Positions 26,611 to 36,784 of a DNA stretch of 64,000 bases are shown here, in pieces. This stretch comes from Methylobacterium sp. WL1 (lineage in GTDB: Bacteria > Pseudomonadota > Alphaproteobacteria > Rhizobiales > Beijerinckiaceae). The stretch lies in contig NZ_CP042823.1 of NCBI RefSeq assembly GCF_008000895.1, positions 992,001-1,056,000 on the forward strand, given 5' to 3'. Each line of letters starts with the position of its first letter. Position 1 is the first letter of the stretch. The notes beneath the pieces are model-generated. The model did no database searches. It worked only from the letters and a program-made list of their open reading frames with translations, and was not told the DNA's origin. The position numbers and the translations under genes were made by a program.

Positions 26611-28608
26611 CGCGGGATCCTGCGGATCTCGAGGGGCGCCCGGCCCGGCCGCCAGGCCCGCGAGCCGGCGCTCGAACCGGCCTGCGTCGAAGCGGTCGTC
26701 GCGCGCCTCCGCGGAGAGGAAGAAGCGGTCGTCCGAGGCGCGCAGGAAGCCCGGGATGTTGAAGGCCGGGTGGTTCAGCCGCGGCAAGCGGTTGAGCACC
26801 AGCAATGCGAGGTGGATCGCGATGCAGCCGGTCATCATCGCGAAGGAGATGCTCGGCACCACGAAGGACGGCCAGGACAGGCGCGGACGCCCGCCGATCA
26901 GGAACACGTAGTCGTAGGCCGTGGCGTAGATGCACATCGCGTAGAAGCCCGCGCCGCCGAGCAGCGCACCGGCGAGCGCGTAGGGCAGGATCGAGCGCCC
27001 CTCCAGGCCGAGGGACCGCAGGGTCCGCGGCATCGGCACCGGCCCGTGCCCGTCGAGATGGACCTGGTCCGGGGGGCTGATCCCGGACACGGCCTGGAGC
27101 GCGGCGGCGAGGTCGGCCTGGCTGGCGAAGGTGGCGGACACGCCCAGAGCGGCGCCGGCCCCGATCCTCCTCCGGGCGGGGGCGGCGTGCGAGACGGCCT
27201 CCGGCGGCGGCCTGGGTGCCCGGGCGCGCGAGAGGCGGCGGCTCTCGATGATCGAGACCGCCGGCAGGTAGCGCAGGAACAGCAGCAGCAGGGTCAGGAA
27301 CAGGCCGAGCGAGCCCGCGAAGGTGGCCACGCCCCAGGGATCCACCCCGTAGGGCAGCCGCGAGGACGGCAGGAAGTCCTGGGTCAGGGTGACGACCAAC
27401 ACCATGACGTGGTCGGCATAGGCGCCGGCCGCCACCAGGAGCCCGACCGCGGCGAGCGCGAGCGGCGCCGTGCGGGCCCGGGCCGACCACAGCACCTGAG
27501 CGGGCAGGACCAACAGGAGGATCGCCATCCAGGAGACCAGCGCGTGGTCGCCGGTCATGCGCCGCGCCAGCACCGCCCGCGCCTCCGGGTCGCCGTTGAG
27601 GAACGTGTCGAAATACTCGGCCGCGTAGCAATAGGCGCTGGCGCAGCCGAGGCCGAGCAGCAGGCGGCCGAGCACGTCGAGGTGGCGCACGCTCACCAGG
27701 GCGTCGAGGCCGTAGACGACGCGGATCAGCACCACGATCGCCGCCGTCATGCCGACGCCGGAATAGACCGCGTTCACCAGGAAGCTCACCGGCAGCAGCG
27801 TGCTGTGCCAGCCCGGCATCAGCGAGCCCGCCAGCATCACCGAGGCGCCGGTCTGGACCGAGACCACCAGCAGCACGCCGAGCAGCGCCACCGTGCGGTA
27901 GGCCTGGACCCAGATCTGCCAATGGGCCGCGGACCCGCGCCACCCGGAGGCGACGATGCCGTAGACCTGGGCGCGCAGCAGGGCGAGCCGGCGGGTCGGC
28001 GCCTTCGCGTCGGCCTGGCGCATCGCCTCCCCGAAGGCGCGGTCGCGCAGAGTGGCGAGGTCGGGCAGCAGGCCGATGAACCAGAGGCTGACGCAGATCA
28101 CCAGGAAGGCCACGATGTCGATCGCGTCCCACAGCAGCGGCGAGCGGAACTGCGGCCACAGGTTGTAGGTGTTGGGGTAGGGCAGGTTCCAGAAGAAGAA
28201 CCACGGCCGACCGAGATGGATGATCGGATAGAGGCCGGCCGCCGCGGTGGCGAGCAGCGCAAGGGTCTCGGCGATGCGGTTCACCGCCCCGCGCCACTCG
28301 GCCCCGAGCAGCAGCAGCACCGCCGAGACCAGCAGGCTGCCGGAGGCGACGCCGATCCACCAATCGTAGCTGGCGATGTCCAGCGCCCAGACGACGGCGT
28401 TGTTGTTGGCCCAGATCCCAGGCCCCGCGTAGAGCAGGTAGCCGAGGGTCAAGCCGAACACGCCGAGCAGCGCCGCAGCCCCCGCGAAGGCGATCCACCA
28501 GCGCCGGTTGCGTGGATGCGTCAGCGGGATCGCGGTGACCGCGCCGCCGATGCCCTGGAGGGTTTCCTCCGGCCGGATCAGCGAACCGCCTGCGAGCGCG
28601 CCGGACAT
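26607..28608 (-). CDS. ActC-ActD fusion: NrfD-like quinone-binding subunit joined to DUF3341 subunit
   Basis: About 666 aa. The N-terminal 440 residues are ActC, a ten-helix NrfD/PsrC-like quinol-binding subunit (HLGRPWFFFWNLPYPNTYNL, YSGVGMTAAIV, HVMVLVVTLTQDFLPSSRLP). The C-terminal 190 residues are an ActD/DUF3341 domain (GGRPRLSWPSF, LLVLNRLPRLNHPAFNIPGF, DDRFFL), with two helices. In most act operons these are separate genes. No stop lies between them here. The open frame runs on past the actE start, but removing one base from the GGGG at 26633-26636 would end it at an ATGA overlap with actE. Confidence 0.8.
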
Positions 28609-28610
28609 GC

Positions 28611-31600
28611 TCAGCCCTCCCGTCCGGCCGGATCGGCGGCGGGGGCGAGCCCCGCCAGGTAGGTGGTGCGCGGGCGCGTGTTGAGGTGGCCGAGCAGCGC
28701 GTATTCCCGCGTGTCCGTGCGGGCGGCCGAGACCTGGCTTCCCGGGTCGGCGACGTTGCCGAAGGTGATCGCCCGGGTCGGGCAGGCCCCCTGGCAGGCG
28801 GTCTCGACGGCGCCGTCCGGGATCGGCGCGTGGGCGTCCTTGGCCGAGGTGATCCGGGCCGCCGTGATGCGCTGGATGCAGTAGGTGCACTTCTCCATGA
28901 CGCCGCGGGCCCGGACCGTGACCTCGGGGTTGCGCTGCTGCTGCTGCACCGGGGTCATGCCGCCGGTGTAGTCCAGGTAGTTGAAGCGGCGGACCTTGTA
29001 CGGGCAGTAGCTCTGGCAGGTCCGGGTGCCCACGCAGCGGTTGTAGACCTGCAGGTTCAGGCCCTCGCTGTCGTGCAGGGTCGCCTCCACGGGGCAACCG
29101 ACCTCGCAGGGCGCCTGCTCGCAATGCATGCACGGCACCGGCTGGAAATGCGTCGTCGGCGCGTCCAGCCCGCCCGCGTAGTAGCGGTCGACCCGCAGCC
29201 AGCCCATCCAGCGGCCGAGCTCGACCTCGGCGCGCCCGACCACCGGTATGTTGTTCTCCGACTGGCAGGCGGTGACGCAGGCGTTGCAGCCGATGCAGGC
29301 GTCGAGGTCGATCGCCATGCCCCATTGCGCCGCGACCCAGCGGTCCTGGCTCTCCGGCGGCGGGTAGAACGAGGCCGGCGCCGGCGCGCCCTTGGGATCG
29401 CCCACCGGCGCGGAACCGACGGCCTGGACGCGGACGATGTCATGCCCCTCCATCGTGCCGAGATGCTGGGTGGTCGCCGGCATGCGGCGCCGTCCGGTCT
29501 TCGTCAGCCGCGCGCCGGAGAGCCGCCACGGCGTCCCGGCCGGGCGCAGGGTGGCGGCGTCGTAGCCGAGGCCGCTGGACAGGTGGTCGGGCACGCTGCG
29601 GCCGTAGCCGAGGCTCAGCGTCACGGTGTCGGCGGCCTGGCCCGGCAGGATCCAGGCGGCGCCCTCGACGGCGCGCCCCTCCGCCTCGACCCGCACGATG
29701 TCGCCGGTCGCGACACCCTCCCGCTCGGCCAGATGCGGGCTGAGCGCGACCACGTTCTCCCAAACCACCTTGGTGAGCGGCTTCGGCAGTTCCTGCAACC
29801 AGGCGAGGTCGGCATGGGTACCGTCCCAGACCGTGGGATCCGGGCGGAACACCACCTCGATCCCGGCCTCGGCAGAGGATCGGGCGGGGGGCTGGGCAAA
29901 GGGCTGTGCAGAGGGTTCGGCAGAAGGTTCGGCGCCGCCGGCCTCCTGCGTGAGCGCGACCTCCTCGGTCGCAGCCGCGCTGTCCGGCCAGAACCCCCGG
30001 CGCAGGGCATCGGAGAAGCGCGCCTCGAACGCCGCCGCGTCCTCGCCCTCGGTCCGCCAGCGCGCCTTGAGCAGGGCGAGCGCGTCGGCGCCTTCCTCAC
30101 CGCCGCGTCCGTCGGTGAGGAAGGCCAGCATGTCCTGGAGGGTGCGGCCGTTGTAGAGCGGCGCCACCGTGGGCTGGATCAGCCCGACCGTGCCGTCGAG
30201 GGACCGGACGTCGCCCCAGCTCTCCAGCGGATGGGCGGCGGGCAGGTGCCAGTCGGCATGCGCGCCGGTCTCTTCGTAGTAGAGCCCGGCATGGATCTTG
30301 AGCGGCACGCGCTCCATCCGGGCGGCGAAGTCGAGGGCGCCCGGGGCGTCGTAGACCGGGTTGCCGCCGAGCACGATCAGGACCTTGACGGCACCGCGCT
30401 CCATCGCCTCCGCCAGGTCCGCCAGCGTCCCGGAGCCCTGTTCGGCCACGGGCATCGTGTGCCGCAGGGTCGCCCCGGTATTGCCGAGCGCGCCGTTGAG
30501 GCGGTGGACCAGGGCGTGCAGGTCCGGGCTCGCCGTCAGCCCGGCTGTGACGATGCCGGCGCCGCGCGCCTCGGTGAGGGCCTTGGCGGCGCGGCGCGTC
30601 CAGCGGGAGACCGGATCGTCGCCGGCCGGCGCCGCGGCGCCTGAAGTCACCGCCAAAAAATCCCGCGCCAGGGCTTCGAGGCGTCCGGCCGAGACGGGGA
30701 CGCCGTGATCCGCCTTGGCGCTGGTGAGGGTCGGGGTCGGGGCCGCGGCGTGGAGGTTCAACAGGCGGCCCTCGGCGTAAGCGGCGCGACGGGCCGCGCT
30801 CCAGCGCCCCGACAGGCCGACTTGGCCGGGGCCGAGGTCGAGGAAGTCGCCGTCCAGGGACACGATCGTGCGCGCCCGGCCGAAATCGGGCTGCGTCTCC
30901 AGCGGCCGGCCATAGGCCAGGCGGGCGCCCTCGTAGATCGCGTCGCGGCCGGTGCCGGCGCCGACATACCAGCGCAGCGCCGGGTAGGCGGCCCGCATCC
31001 GGGCGATCTGCGCCGCGACGGTGGGCGACGTCACCGGTCCGGTCAGCAGCGCCACCCCCGCACCCCCGGCCTCGCGCCAGGCCGGAATCTGCGTCTGCAG
31101 GGCCGTCCGGAACGCCGCCCAGGAACTCGGCTTGCCGAGGTGCTGAACCGCCTGCGAGCGGAACGGGTCGTAGAGGCCGAGCACCGAGGCCTGGGCCAGC
31201 ACGTCGGTGCCGCCGCGGCTCCAGGGGTGATCGGGATTGCCCTCGATCTTCAGCGGCCGACCGTTGCGGGTGGTGACCAGGATCCCGTTGCCGAACCCGT
31301 CGAACACGGCCGAGGAGGCGTAGGACAGGTTCGTGCCCGGCACGATCCGCTCGGGCTGGTTGACGTAGGGCACCTCGTAATCGCGCCCGCCCTCCGCGCC
31401 GCAGGCCGTGAGGCCGCCGAGCGCGAAGGACGCCGCCATCAGCTTGAGGAATCCGCGCCGCTCCGGGGCGGCGGCGAGGCGGGCCGCCGAGGGGAACTCG
31501 GCCGCGAGGTAGTCGCGGAATTCCGGGCTGTCGGCGACGGCGTCGAGGCTGCGCCAGAAGCGGGGGCCGTCGCCGCCGGCGAGCTTGGCGCGCAACGCCG

Positions 31601-31622
31601 CGATGTCGGGAGTGTGCGTCAT
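28611..31622 (-). CDS. ActB-like molybdopterin-fold/iron-sulfur subunit of alternative complex III
   Basis: 1003 aa periplasmic subunit. A Tat-type motif with lipobox (RRGFLKLMAASFALGGLTAC) is near residue 55. The first two thirds resemble a molybdopterin oxidoreductase that in ACIII has lost its cofactor. The last third is a ferredoxin-like domain with four cysteine clusters: CIGCNACVTAC, CMHCEQAPCEVGC, CVGTRTCQSYC, and CTYC with CQGAC. It carries electrons from the quinol site to the hemes. The start at 31622 overlaps actA by 4 bp. The stop is 2 bp before actC. Confidence 0.9.
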   Translation of the reverse strand: MTHTPDIAALRAKLAGGDGPRFWRSLDAVADSPEFRDYLAAEFPSAARLAAAPERRGFLKLMAASFALGGLTACGAEGGRDYEVPYVNQPERIVPGTNLSYASSAVFDGFGNGILVTTRNGRPLKIEGNPDHPWSRGGTDVLAQASVLGLYDPFRSQAVQHLGKPSSWAAFRTALQTQIPAWREAGGAGVALLTGPVTSPTVAAQIARMRAAYPALRWYVGAGTGRDAIYEGARLAYGRPLETQPDFGRARTIVSLDGDFLDLGPGQVGLSGRWSAARRAAYAEGRLLNLHAAAPTPTLTSAKADHGVPVSAGRLEALARDFLAVTSGAAAPAGDDPVSRWTRRAAKALTEARGAGIVTAGLTASPDLHALVHRLNGALGNTGATLRHTMPVAEQGSGTLADLAEAMERGAVKVLIVLGGNPVYDAPGALDFAARMERVPLKIHAGLYYEETGAHADWHLPAAHPLESWGDVRSLDGTVGLIQPTVAPLYNGRTLQDMLAFLTDGRGGEEGADALALLKARWRTEGEDAAAFEARFSDALRRGFWPDSAAATEEVALTQEAGGAEPSAEPSAQPFAQPPARSSAEAGIEVVFRPDPTVWDGTHADLAWLQELPKPLTKVVWENVVALSPHLAEREGVATGDIVRVEAEGRAVEGAAWILPGQAADTVTLSLGYGRSVPDHLSSGLGYDAATLRPAGTPWRLSGARLTKTGRRRMPATTQHLGTMEGHDIVRVQAVGSAPVGDPKGAPAPASFYPPPESQDRWVAAQWGMAIDLDACIGCNACVTACQSENNIPVVGRAEVELGRWMGWLRVDRYYAGGLDAPTTHFQPVPCMHCEQAPCEVGCPVEATLHDSEGLNLQVYNRCVGTRTCQSYCPYKVRRFNYLDYTGGMTPVQQQQRNPEVTVRARGVMEKCTYCIQRITAARITSAKDAHAPIPDGAVETACQGACPTRAITFGNVADPGSQVSAARTDTREYALLGHLNTRPRTTYLAGLAPAADPAGREG

Positions 31623-32278
31623 CGGTGGCAGATCCCGCACTCGGTGAGCCGCGCACCGCCGCGGATATGGTATTCGGCCACCAGCTTCGGACCCAGCGTC
31701 GCCTGGTCGGCCGGCGGCTTCCAGGTCATGTTCCAGACCTGATCGGGCGTGCGCACGTACTTCTCCGGCGCCCGGTGGCAATCGAGGCAGAACTGCATCT
31801 CGAAGGCGTTCGCCCGATAGGTCATCTGCATCGACGTCACGTCGCCGTGGCAGGTCGAGCAGCCGATGCCCTTCGTCACATGCACCGAGTGGTTGTAGTA
31901 AACGTATTGCGGCAGCTTGTTCAGCCGCACCCATTCCAGCGGCTTGTCCTGCGCGTAGCTGTCGCGCACCGGCTTGAGCATCGTCGACCCGGTCCAGATC
32001 TGCGAGTGGCAGGTCATGCAGGTATGGGTCGGCGGGATGCCGGCGGTGGCCTCCTTGTCGACGGTGGTGTGGCAATACCGGCATTGGATGCCGAGCTCGC
32101 CGGAATGGTGCTTGTGGCTGAACGGCAGGGGCTGGGCCGGCGCGATGCCGACGCCAGTAACGTAGTTCGAGCGCACGATCCCGGCCGCCAACACGGGCAG
32201 GCCGACCAGGCAGGCCACACCGGTCATCAGGGCGAGCCGGTAGGTCGCGTCCGCGCCGGGGGTGAAAAGCTGCGCCAT
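31619..32278 (-). CDS. ActA-like pentaheme cytochrome c of alternative complex III
   Basis: 219 aa. One N-terminal membrane helix (about residues 14-37), then five heme sites in order: CRYCH, CMTCH, CSTCH, CLDCH and CGICH, the last at the C-terminus. Histidine ligands such as FSHKHH and YYNHSVH accompany them. This matches the pentaheme ActA subunit. The ATG at 32278 starts MAQLFTPGADATY; the in-frame extension upstream is repetitive. It is the first gene of the minus-strand operon that continues through the caa3 oxidase. Confidence 0.9.
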   Translation of the reverse strand: MAQLFTPGADATYRLALMTGVACLVGLPVLAAGIVRSNYVTGVGIAPAQPLPFSHKHHSGELGIQCRYCHTTVDKEATAGIPPTHTCMTCHSQIWTGSTMLKPVRDSYAQDKPLEWVRLNKLPQYVYYNHSVHVTKGIGCSTCHGDVTSMQMTYRANAFEMQFCLDCHRAPEKYVRTPDQVWNMTWKPPADQATLGPKLVAEYHIRGGARLTECGICHR

Positions 32279-32669
32279 CAGGCGGCCCCGCGCAGGGGGC
32301 AGGCGCTCCCGCGTAGGAGGCAGATGCGCCCGCGCAACGAGCCGCAAAACCCGCCGGGCAGGCGGGTTCGGTCGCCGGGCTCGATCTGCTCACCCCCTCG
32401 CCGCAAGCGTCGCCCCACCGTTGATCCCAGGTTGAAGTGTGCGGTGCACCGGTCCGCCCGCGCAATGCGACCAAAGCGGCCGGCCCTCACCCAGGAACCT
32501 AGAGCTTTTCCAGACGGGGGCTAGAACATGGATCACCATGCCGGGCGCCTCTCGTGCCGAGCCCGCGACACTTCCCGCCGGCGGCGCGAAGGCCTATGCG
32601 CTGCCTGACCTGTCGGGCGCGGCGGCCCGATCCCGTCGCCGCCCCACCCCGGACCTGCCTCGGACCCCT
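32279..32669. other. Divergent promoter region, act operon and degenerate ABC gene
   Basis: 391 bp without a credible gene. A Gly/Arg-biased, imperfectly repeated stretch with a GCGCAGG-like theme lies just before actA (32281-32340). A perfect 10-bp palindrome CGGTGCACCG lies at 32442-32451. No clear -35/-10 pair was found for either direction, so promoters are presumed but not located. Confidence 0.4.
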
Positions 32670-35266
32670 ATGGATTCCGACCCCATTGTCCTGACCTGGC
32701 GCGCGGCGCGGCGCCTGCACACCATTGCGGCCGGCCTCGCTGTCGGGGTCGGCGCCCCGCTCTGCGCGCTCGCCCTGCTGTGTCTGCGCGATCTCGTCGC
32801 GGTGCTGCCGCGCGACGAGGCGCCGACGCTGCCGTTCCTGCGGCTCGCCCTGTCGCTGCCGGGCCGCGACGTCGTGCTGACGCACGGTGTCCCGATGCGC
32901 CCGGCGGAGCTGGAGCTCGCCGCCTTCCTGTGCATCGCCGCCTGCGCGCTGGCCCTGGCCGGAATCGGCTGGATCGTGGCGCGCCTGTGCTTCAAGGCTC
33001 AGAACCGGGCCGCGGACGCGGTCCGGGAGAGCGTCCTGCAGGCGATCCTCGACGCGCCGGCCGGAGCCCGCGACGAGGCCCGCAGCCTGGCCCGCTTGGT
33101 CGGCGAGGTGCTGGGCCGGGGCGACCGGCTGCTCGCCGCCGGCATCGTCCTGCCGGCGATGACGCTCGCCGCGCTGCTCCTGGCGCTCGGCTTCGCGGCG
33201 CTCGCGGCCCCACGCCTGATCCCGGCCGCGGCGGTCGGCCTGGCGGCGATCGGGCTCGCCTACGGGCTGGTCCTGGAACGCGCCCGGGACCGGCAGGACC
33301 TGCGCCTGCGTTCCAGCGCCCGGGCCGAGACGAACCTGAACGACCTGGTCCGACGGCTGCCGGCCGTTCGCGTCCACGGAGCCGCCGCCCTCGAACGGAC
33401 ACGCATCGCGGCCCGGGTCGCGGCGACGCGCGCCAAGGTGGCCCGGGCCGAGGCACGGCTGGCCTACGCGCGGGCCCCGGCGCTGGCCCTGGCGGTGATC
33501 CTCCCGGCCATCGCCATCGGCACCGCCCTGTGGCGCTCCGCAGAGACCGGCGGCCCCCGGCGCCGCCGGTCGATCCAGCCGCCCTGCTCGCGGCCACCGG
33601 GGCGTTCGGCCTCGCCGGCTGGCTCGCCGGCATCTGCGCCCGGCTCTGGACGGTGCGCAAATCCGTCCGGCCGCGCTTCCGCGACCTCGCCCGCATCATA
33701 GCCCTGCTCGAGGGGCGGCAGGCCCGGGCGCCCAGGCCGGGGCTCGCACCGCAGCCGCTGCCCCGGTCCGGAATCCTGGCGACCCAGGGCGTCGGCGCCT
33801 TCGACGCGGCGACCGGCGAGCGCCTGACCGGAGTGGACGTCGCCGTCACCATGCCGGGCCACGTGGCAATCACCGGCAGCCGGGGCAGCGGCGCCCGGGT
33901 GCTGGCGGCCGTGCTGGCCGGCCAGGTCGAGCCGACGGCGGGCGCGGTCACCTACGCGGGCTCCGACCTGCGCGGCTTCGATGCCGCGGAGCGCGCCCGC
34001 CGCATCGCCTTCGCGGCCGGGGAGGCGATCCTGATCGAGGGCTCGCTCCGGCAGAACCTGCTCTACGGCACCGAGCCGGCGAACGCCCCCGACGACATCG
34101 GGCTGATCGGGATCAGCCGGCTCGCCGGGCTCGACGGCTTCGTCTACGCCCGCGGCCTGACGGGCCGCCTCGACCCGGCGAGCCAGCCCCGGCTCGCGGC
34201 GGCGATCGTCACGGCCCGCAGAACCATGCGGGCGGCCCTCGCCGCCAAGGGGGCCGAGCGCCTGGTCGAGCCTTTCGACCCGGCCCGTTACAACCATCAG
34301 GCGAGCATCGGCGAGAACATCCTGTTCGGCGAACCGGTCGGCGGGGCCTTCGCGCCCCTGCGGTTCGCCCGCCACCCGTACCTGCGGGCGGTGCTGGAGG
34401 CCGAGGAGCTGGTGCGGCCGCTCACCGAGATCGGCCTGTCGGTGGCGCGCAGCACGGTGGAAATCTTCGCGGATCTACCCAACGATCATTCGCTCTTCGA
34501 CAACTATTCGCTGTTCCAGGCCTCGGAGCGCGGCTACTTCGAAGATCTGGTGGTCCGCCTGCCCAATGCCGCGAGCCTGCGCCGCGGGTCGGCCGGCCAG
34601 CGCGACCGCACCCGGCTGATCGGCCTAGCGTTGCGCTACAGCGAATCCCGCCACCGCTTCGGGCTGATCGACGCCGCGTTCGAGCAGCGGCTGGTTCAGG
34701 CGCGCCGCTCCTTCGCCCGGATGCTGCCGCCCCACCTCGCCGGCGCCGTCGAGTTCCACGATCCCGGCCGGGTCAATCCGGCCGCCAGCCTGGAGGAGAA
34801 CCTGCTGTTCGGCCGGATCAGCCTCGGCGAGGCCAACGCGGAGCCCCGGGTGCGGGCACTGGTGCAGCGCGTGCTCGCCGACGAGGGCCTCGAAGCCTCG
34901 GTCTACGGGCTCGGCCTGGACAGCAAGGTCGAGATCCAGCCGAGCACCGGCGCGCTGGCCGACGGGGCGATCAACGCCCGGGAGCGCGTCGCGATCGAGC
35001 TGGGGCGCTGCCTCGCCCGCGAGCCCGACATCCTGGTGGTCGCGGTGGCGCCCGACGAGCGCAAGGTCGAGGGCGTGCGCGAGCGCCTCGCCCAGCTCCG
35101 GCAGGCCCGGGCCGGGCGCGGCTTCATCGTCTGCCTGCCCGAATCGGGGGTACCCGACGGGATCGCGCCGTTCGACGCGGTGATCGCGGTGGAGAACAGC
35201 GCCGTGGTCGCCCCCCAGGCCATCGAGGCCGCGGGCGCCGTCGGCGCGGAGCCAGCCCTGGCGTGA
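32670..35266 (+). CDS. Degenerate ABC transporter-like protein with two NBD-like segments, frame-disrupted
   Basis: Repaired length 865 aa. The first 300 residues have paired membrane helices and a coiled region like an ABC exporter domain. The remainder has ATPase-like pieces: a P-loop remnant GSRGSGAR lacking the Walker A Lys (bases about 33880-33900), ENILFGEP and later ENLLFGRI stretches like the post-Q-loop region of exporters, and a signature-like GSAGQRDR. It is probably non-hydrolytic, with a structural or regulatory role. The frame breaks at 33553-33557, where a run of five C fits six. A start at 32538 is possible. It is divergent from the act operon. Confidence 0.65.
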
Positions 35267-35358
35267 CCGGCGGTCGTCACGGGCGCGACGGCCTCACGAC
35301 GGCCGCAATGCCCGGTCAGCCTCCGCGGACCGTGCACGGCCGTGTTCCCCTCCGGCCG

Positions 35359-36579
35359 ATGCGGCGCGGACGGTTCATGCCCCTCCCGATACCGAGATCC
35401 CTCGCCGCCGGCCTCGTGCTGCTGACCGTCTGCGGTTCCGTCGCGGCGCAGGCTGGGAAGGCCGACGCGCCGATCCCGGCCGCGACGCTCGCCCTGATGG
35501 CGCAGAAGGGCACCAGTGCCGCCGCCCCGGTGCTGTTCCGGGCCTACAAGAAGGAATCCGAGATCGAGGTCTGGAAGAAGGGCCCGGCCGGGTACGTCCA
35601 CATCAAGACCTTCCCGATCTGCCGCTGGTCCGGCCAGCTCGGCCCCAAGCGCAAGAGCGGCGACCGGCAGACCCCGGAGGGGTTCTATTCGGTGCCCCGG
35701 CGCCAGATGAACCCGAACTCGCACTATTACCTGTCCTTCGATGTCGGCTACCCCAACGCCTACGATCGCGCCCATGGCGGCACCGGCTCGGCCGTGATGG
35801 TGCACGGCATCTGCTCGTCGATGGGCTGCTTCGCCATGACCGACGGCACGGTCGGGGAGATCTACGCCATCGCCCGCGAGGCCCTGAACGGCGGGCAGGC
35901 GGCGTTCCAGTTCCAGTCCTACCCGTTCCGGATGAGTGCCGAGAACATGGCCCGCCACCGCACCGACCCGAACATCGGGTTCTGGCGCGAGCTCAAGGCC
36001 GGCTCGGACCGGTTCGAGGCGAGCAAGGAGGAGCTGCAGGTCTCGGTCGTCGCCGGCCGCTACGCCTTCGCGCCGTCCCGGGACCCCGCGCGGGAAGCCG
36101 CCGTCGCGACCCACCGCGCCATCGAGGAAGCCCGGATGGCGGCGCTCGCCGAATCCGGCGAGCCGGCCGTGCGCACCACCTATTCCGACGGCGGCCAGCA
36201 CGCCTTCTGGGCGGCCTACACCGCCCGGGGCGGCGCGGTCGGCGACGTCAGCCGCCCCGAGGCGCTGGCCTTCGCCGGCCAGGAGGTGGTGGTCGTGCCG
36301 GGTCACCGGGCGCCGCGGCCGGTGCCGGAGGCGGTGTGGGCCGCCTGGGCCGCCCCCGATTCCGCCCTCGCGTTGCGGCGAATGGCGGGCTTCGTCCCGG
36401 TCTACGACCGGGCCCCGGACCCGTTCGGGGCGCTGGCTGGCCGGCTCCCGGCGCGCTACGGCGACGGCCTGCCCGCGATGCTGGCGGCGGGCCTGGGTTG
36501 GGCCCCGGGCGCGGTCGGCGGGCCGCTGATTCCCGGCAGCGCCAACGCCGGGCTTGTCGCATCCGCCGCGCGGTTCTAA
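35359..36579 (+). CDS. YafK-type L,D-transpeptidase-like protein
   Basis: 406 aa from this start. Signal peptide at about 7-31 (cleavage after VAA-Q). The catalytic domain (about 55-200) has the murein L,D-transpeptidase pattern of YafK/ErfK-like enzymes: ICRWSGQLGPKRKSGDRQTP, then the active site HGICSSMGCFAM with His149 and Cys157. A 200-residue C-terminal extension has no recognised domain. YafK (DpaA) cuts Braun lipoprotein from peptidoglycan in E. coli; other members make cross-links. The start is uncertain: 35377 also fits and the frame is open from 35263. Confidence 0.78.
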   Translation: MRRGRFMPLPIPRSLAAGLVLLTVCGSVAAQAGKADAPIPAATLALMAQKGTSAAAPVLFRAYKKESEIEVWKKGPAGYVHIKTFPICRWSGQLGPKRKSGDRQTPEGFYSVPRRQMNPNSHYYLSFDVGYPNAYDRAHGGTGSAVMVHGICSSMGCFAMTDGTVGEIYAIAREALNGGQAAFQFQSYPFRMSAENMARHRTDPNIGFWRELKAGSDRFEASKEELQVSVVAGRYAFAPSRDPAREAAVATHRAIEEARMAALAESGEPAVRTTYSDGGQHAFWAAYTARGGAVGDVSRPEALAFAGQEVVVVPGHRAPRPVPEAVWAAWAAPDSALALRRMAGFVPVYDRAPDPFGALAGRLPARYGDGLPAMLAAGLGWAPGAVGGPLIPGSANAGLVASAARF

Positions 36580-36784
36580 GGGAGCCGCAGGGCCGGGGCG
36601 CGGCCCGTCCGTGTGCGCGGACGCACATCACGACGGCCTGCGACCCCCCAATTCATTGTAAGGCAGGGGATGAGCGGTACTCCTGTCCCGTCGGCCTGCC
36701 GTAATCAGCGCTACCTTCCCGGAACGGCGACGGGGTTTCGATCGTAACGGATCGGGACCGACTGTCCGCAGATTCGTGATCGCC

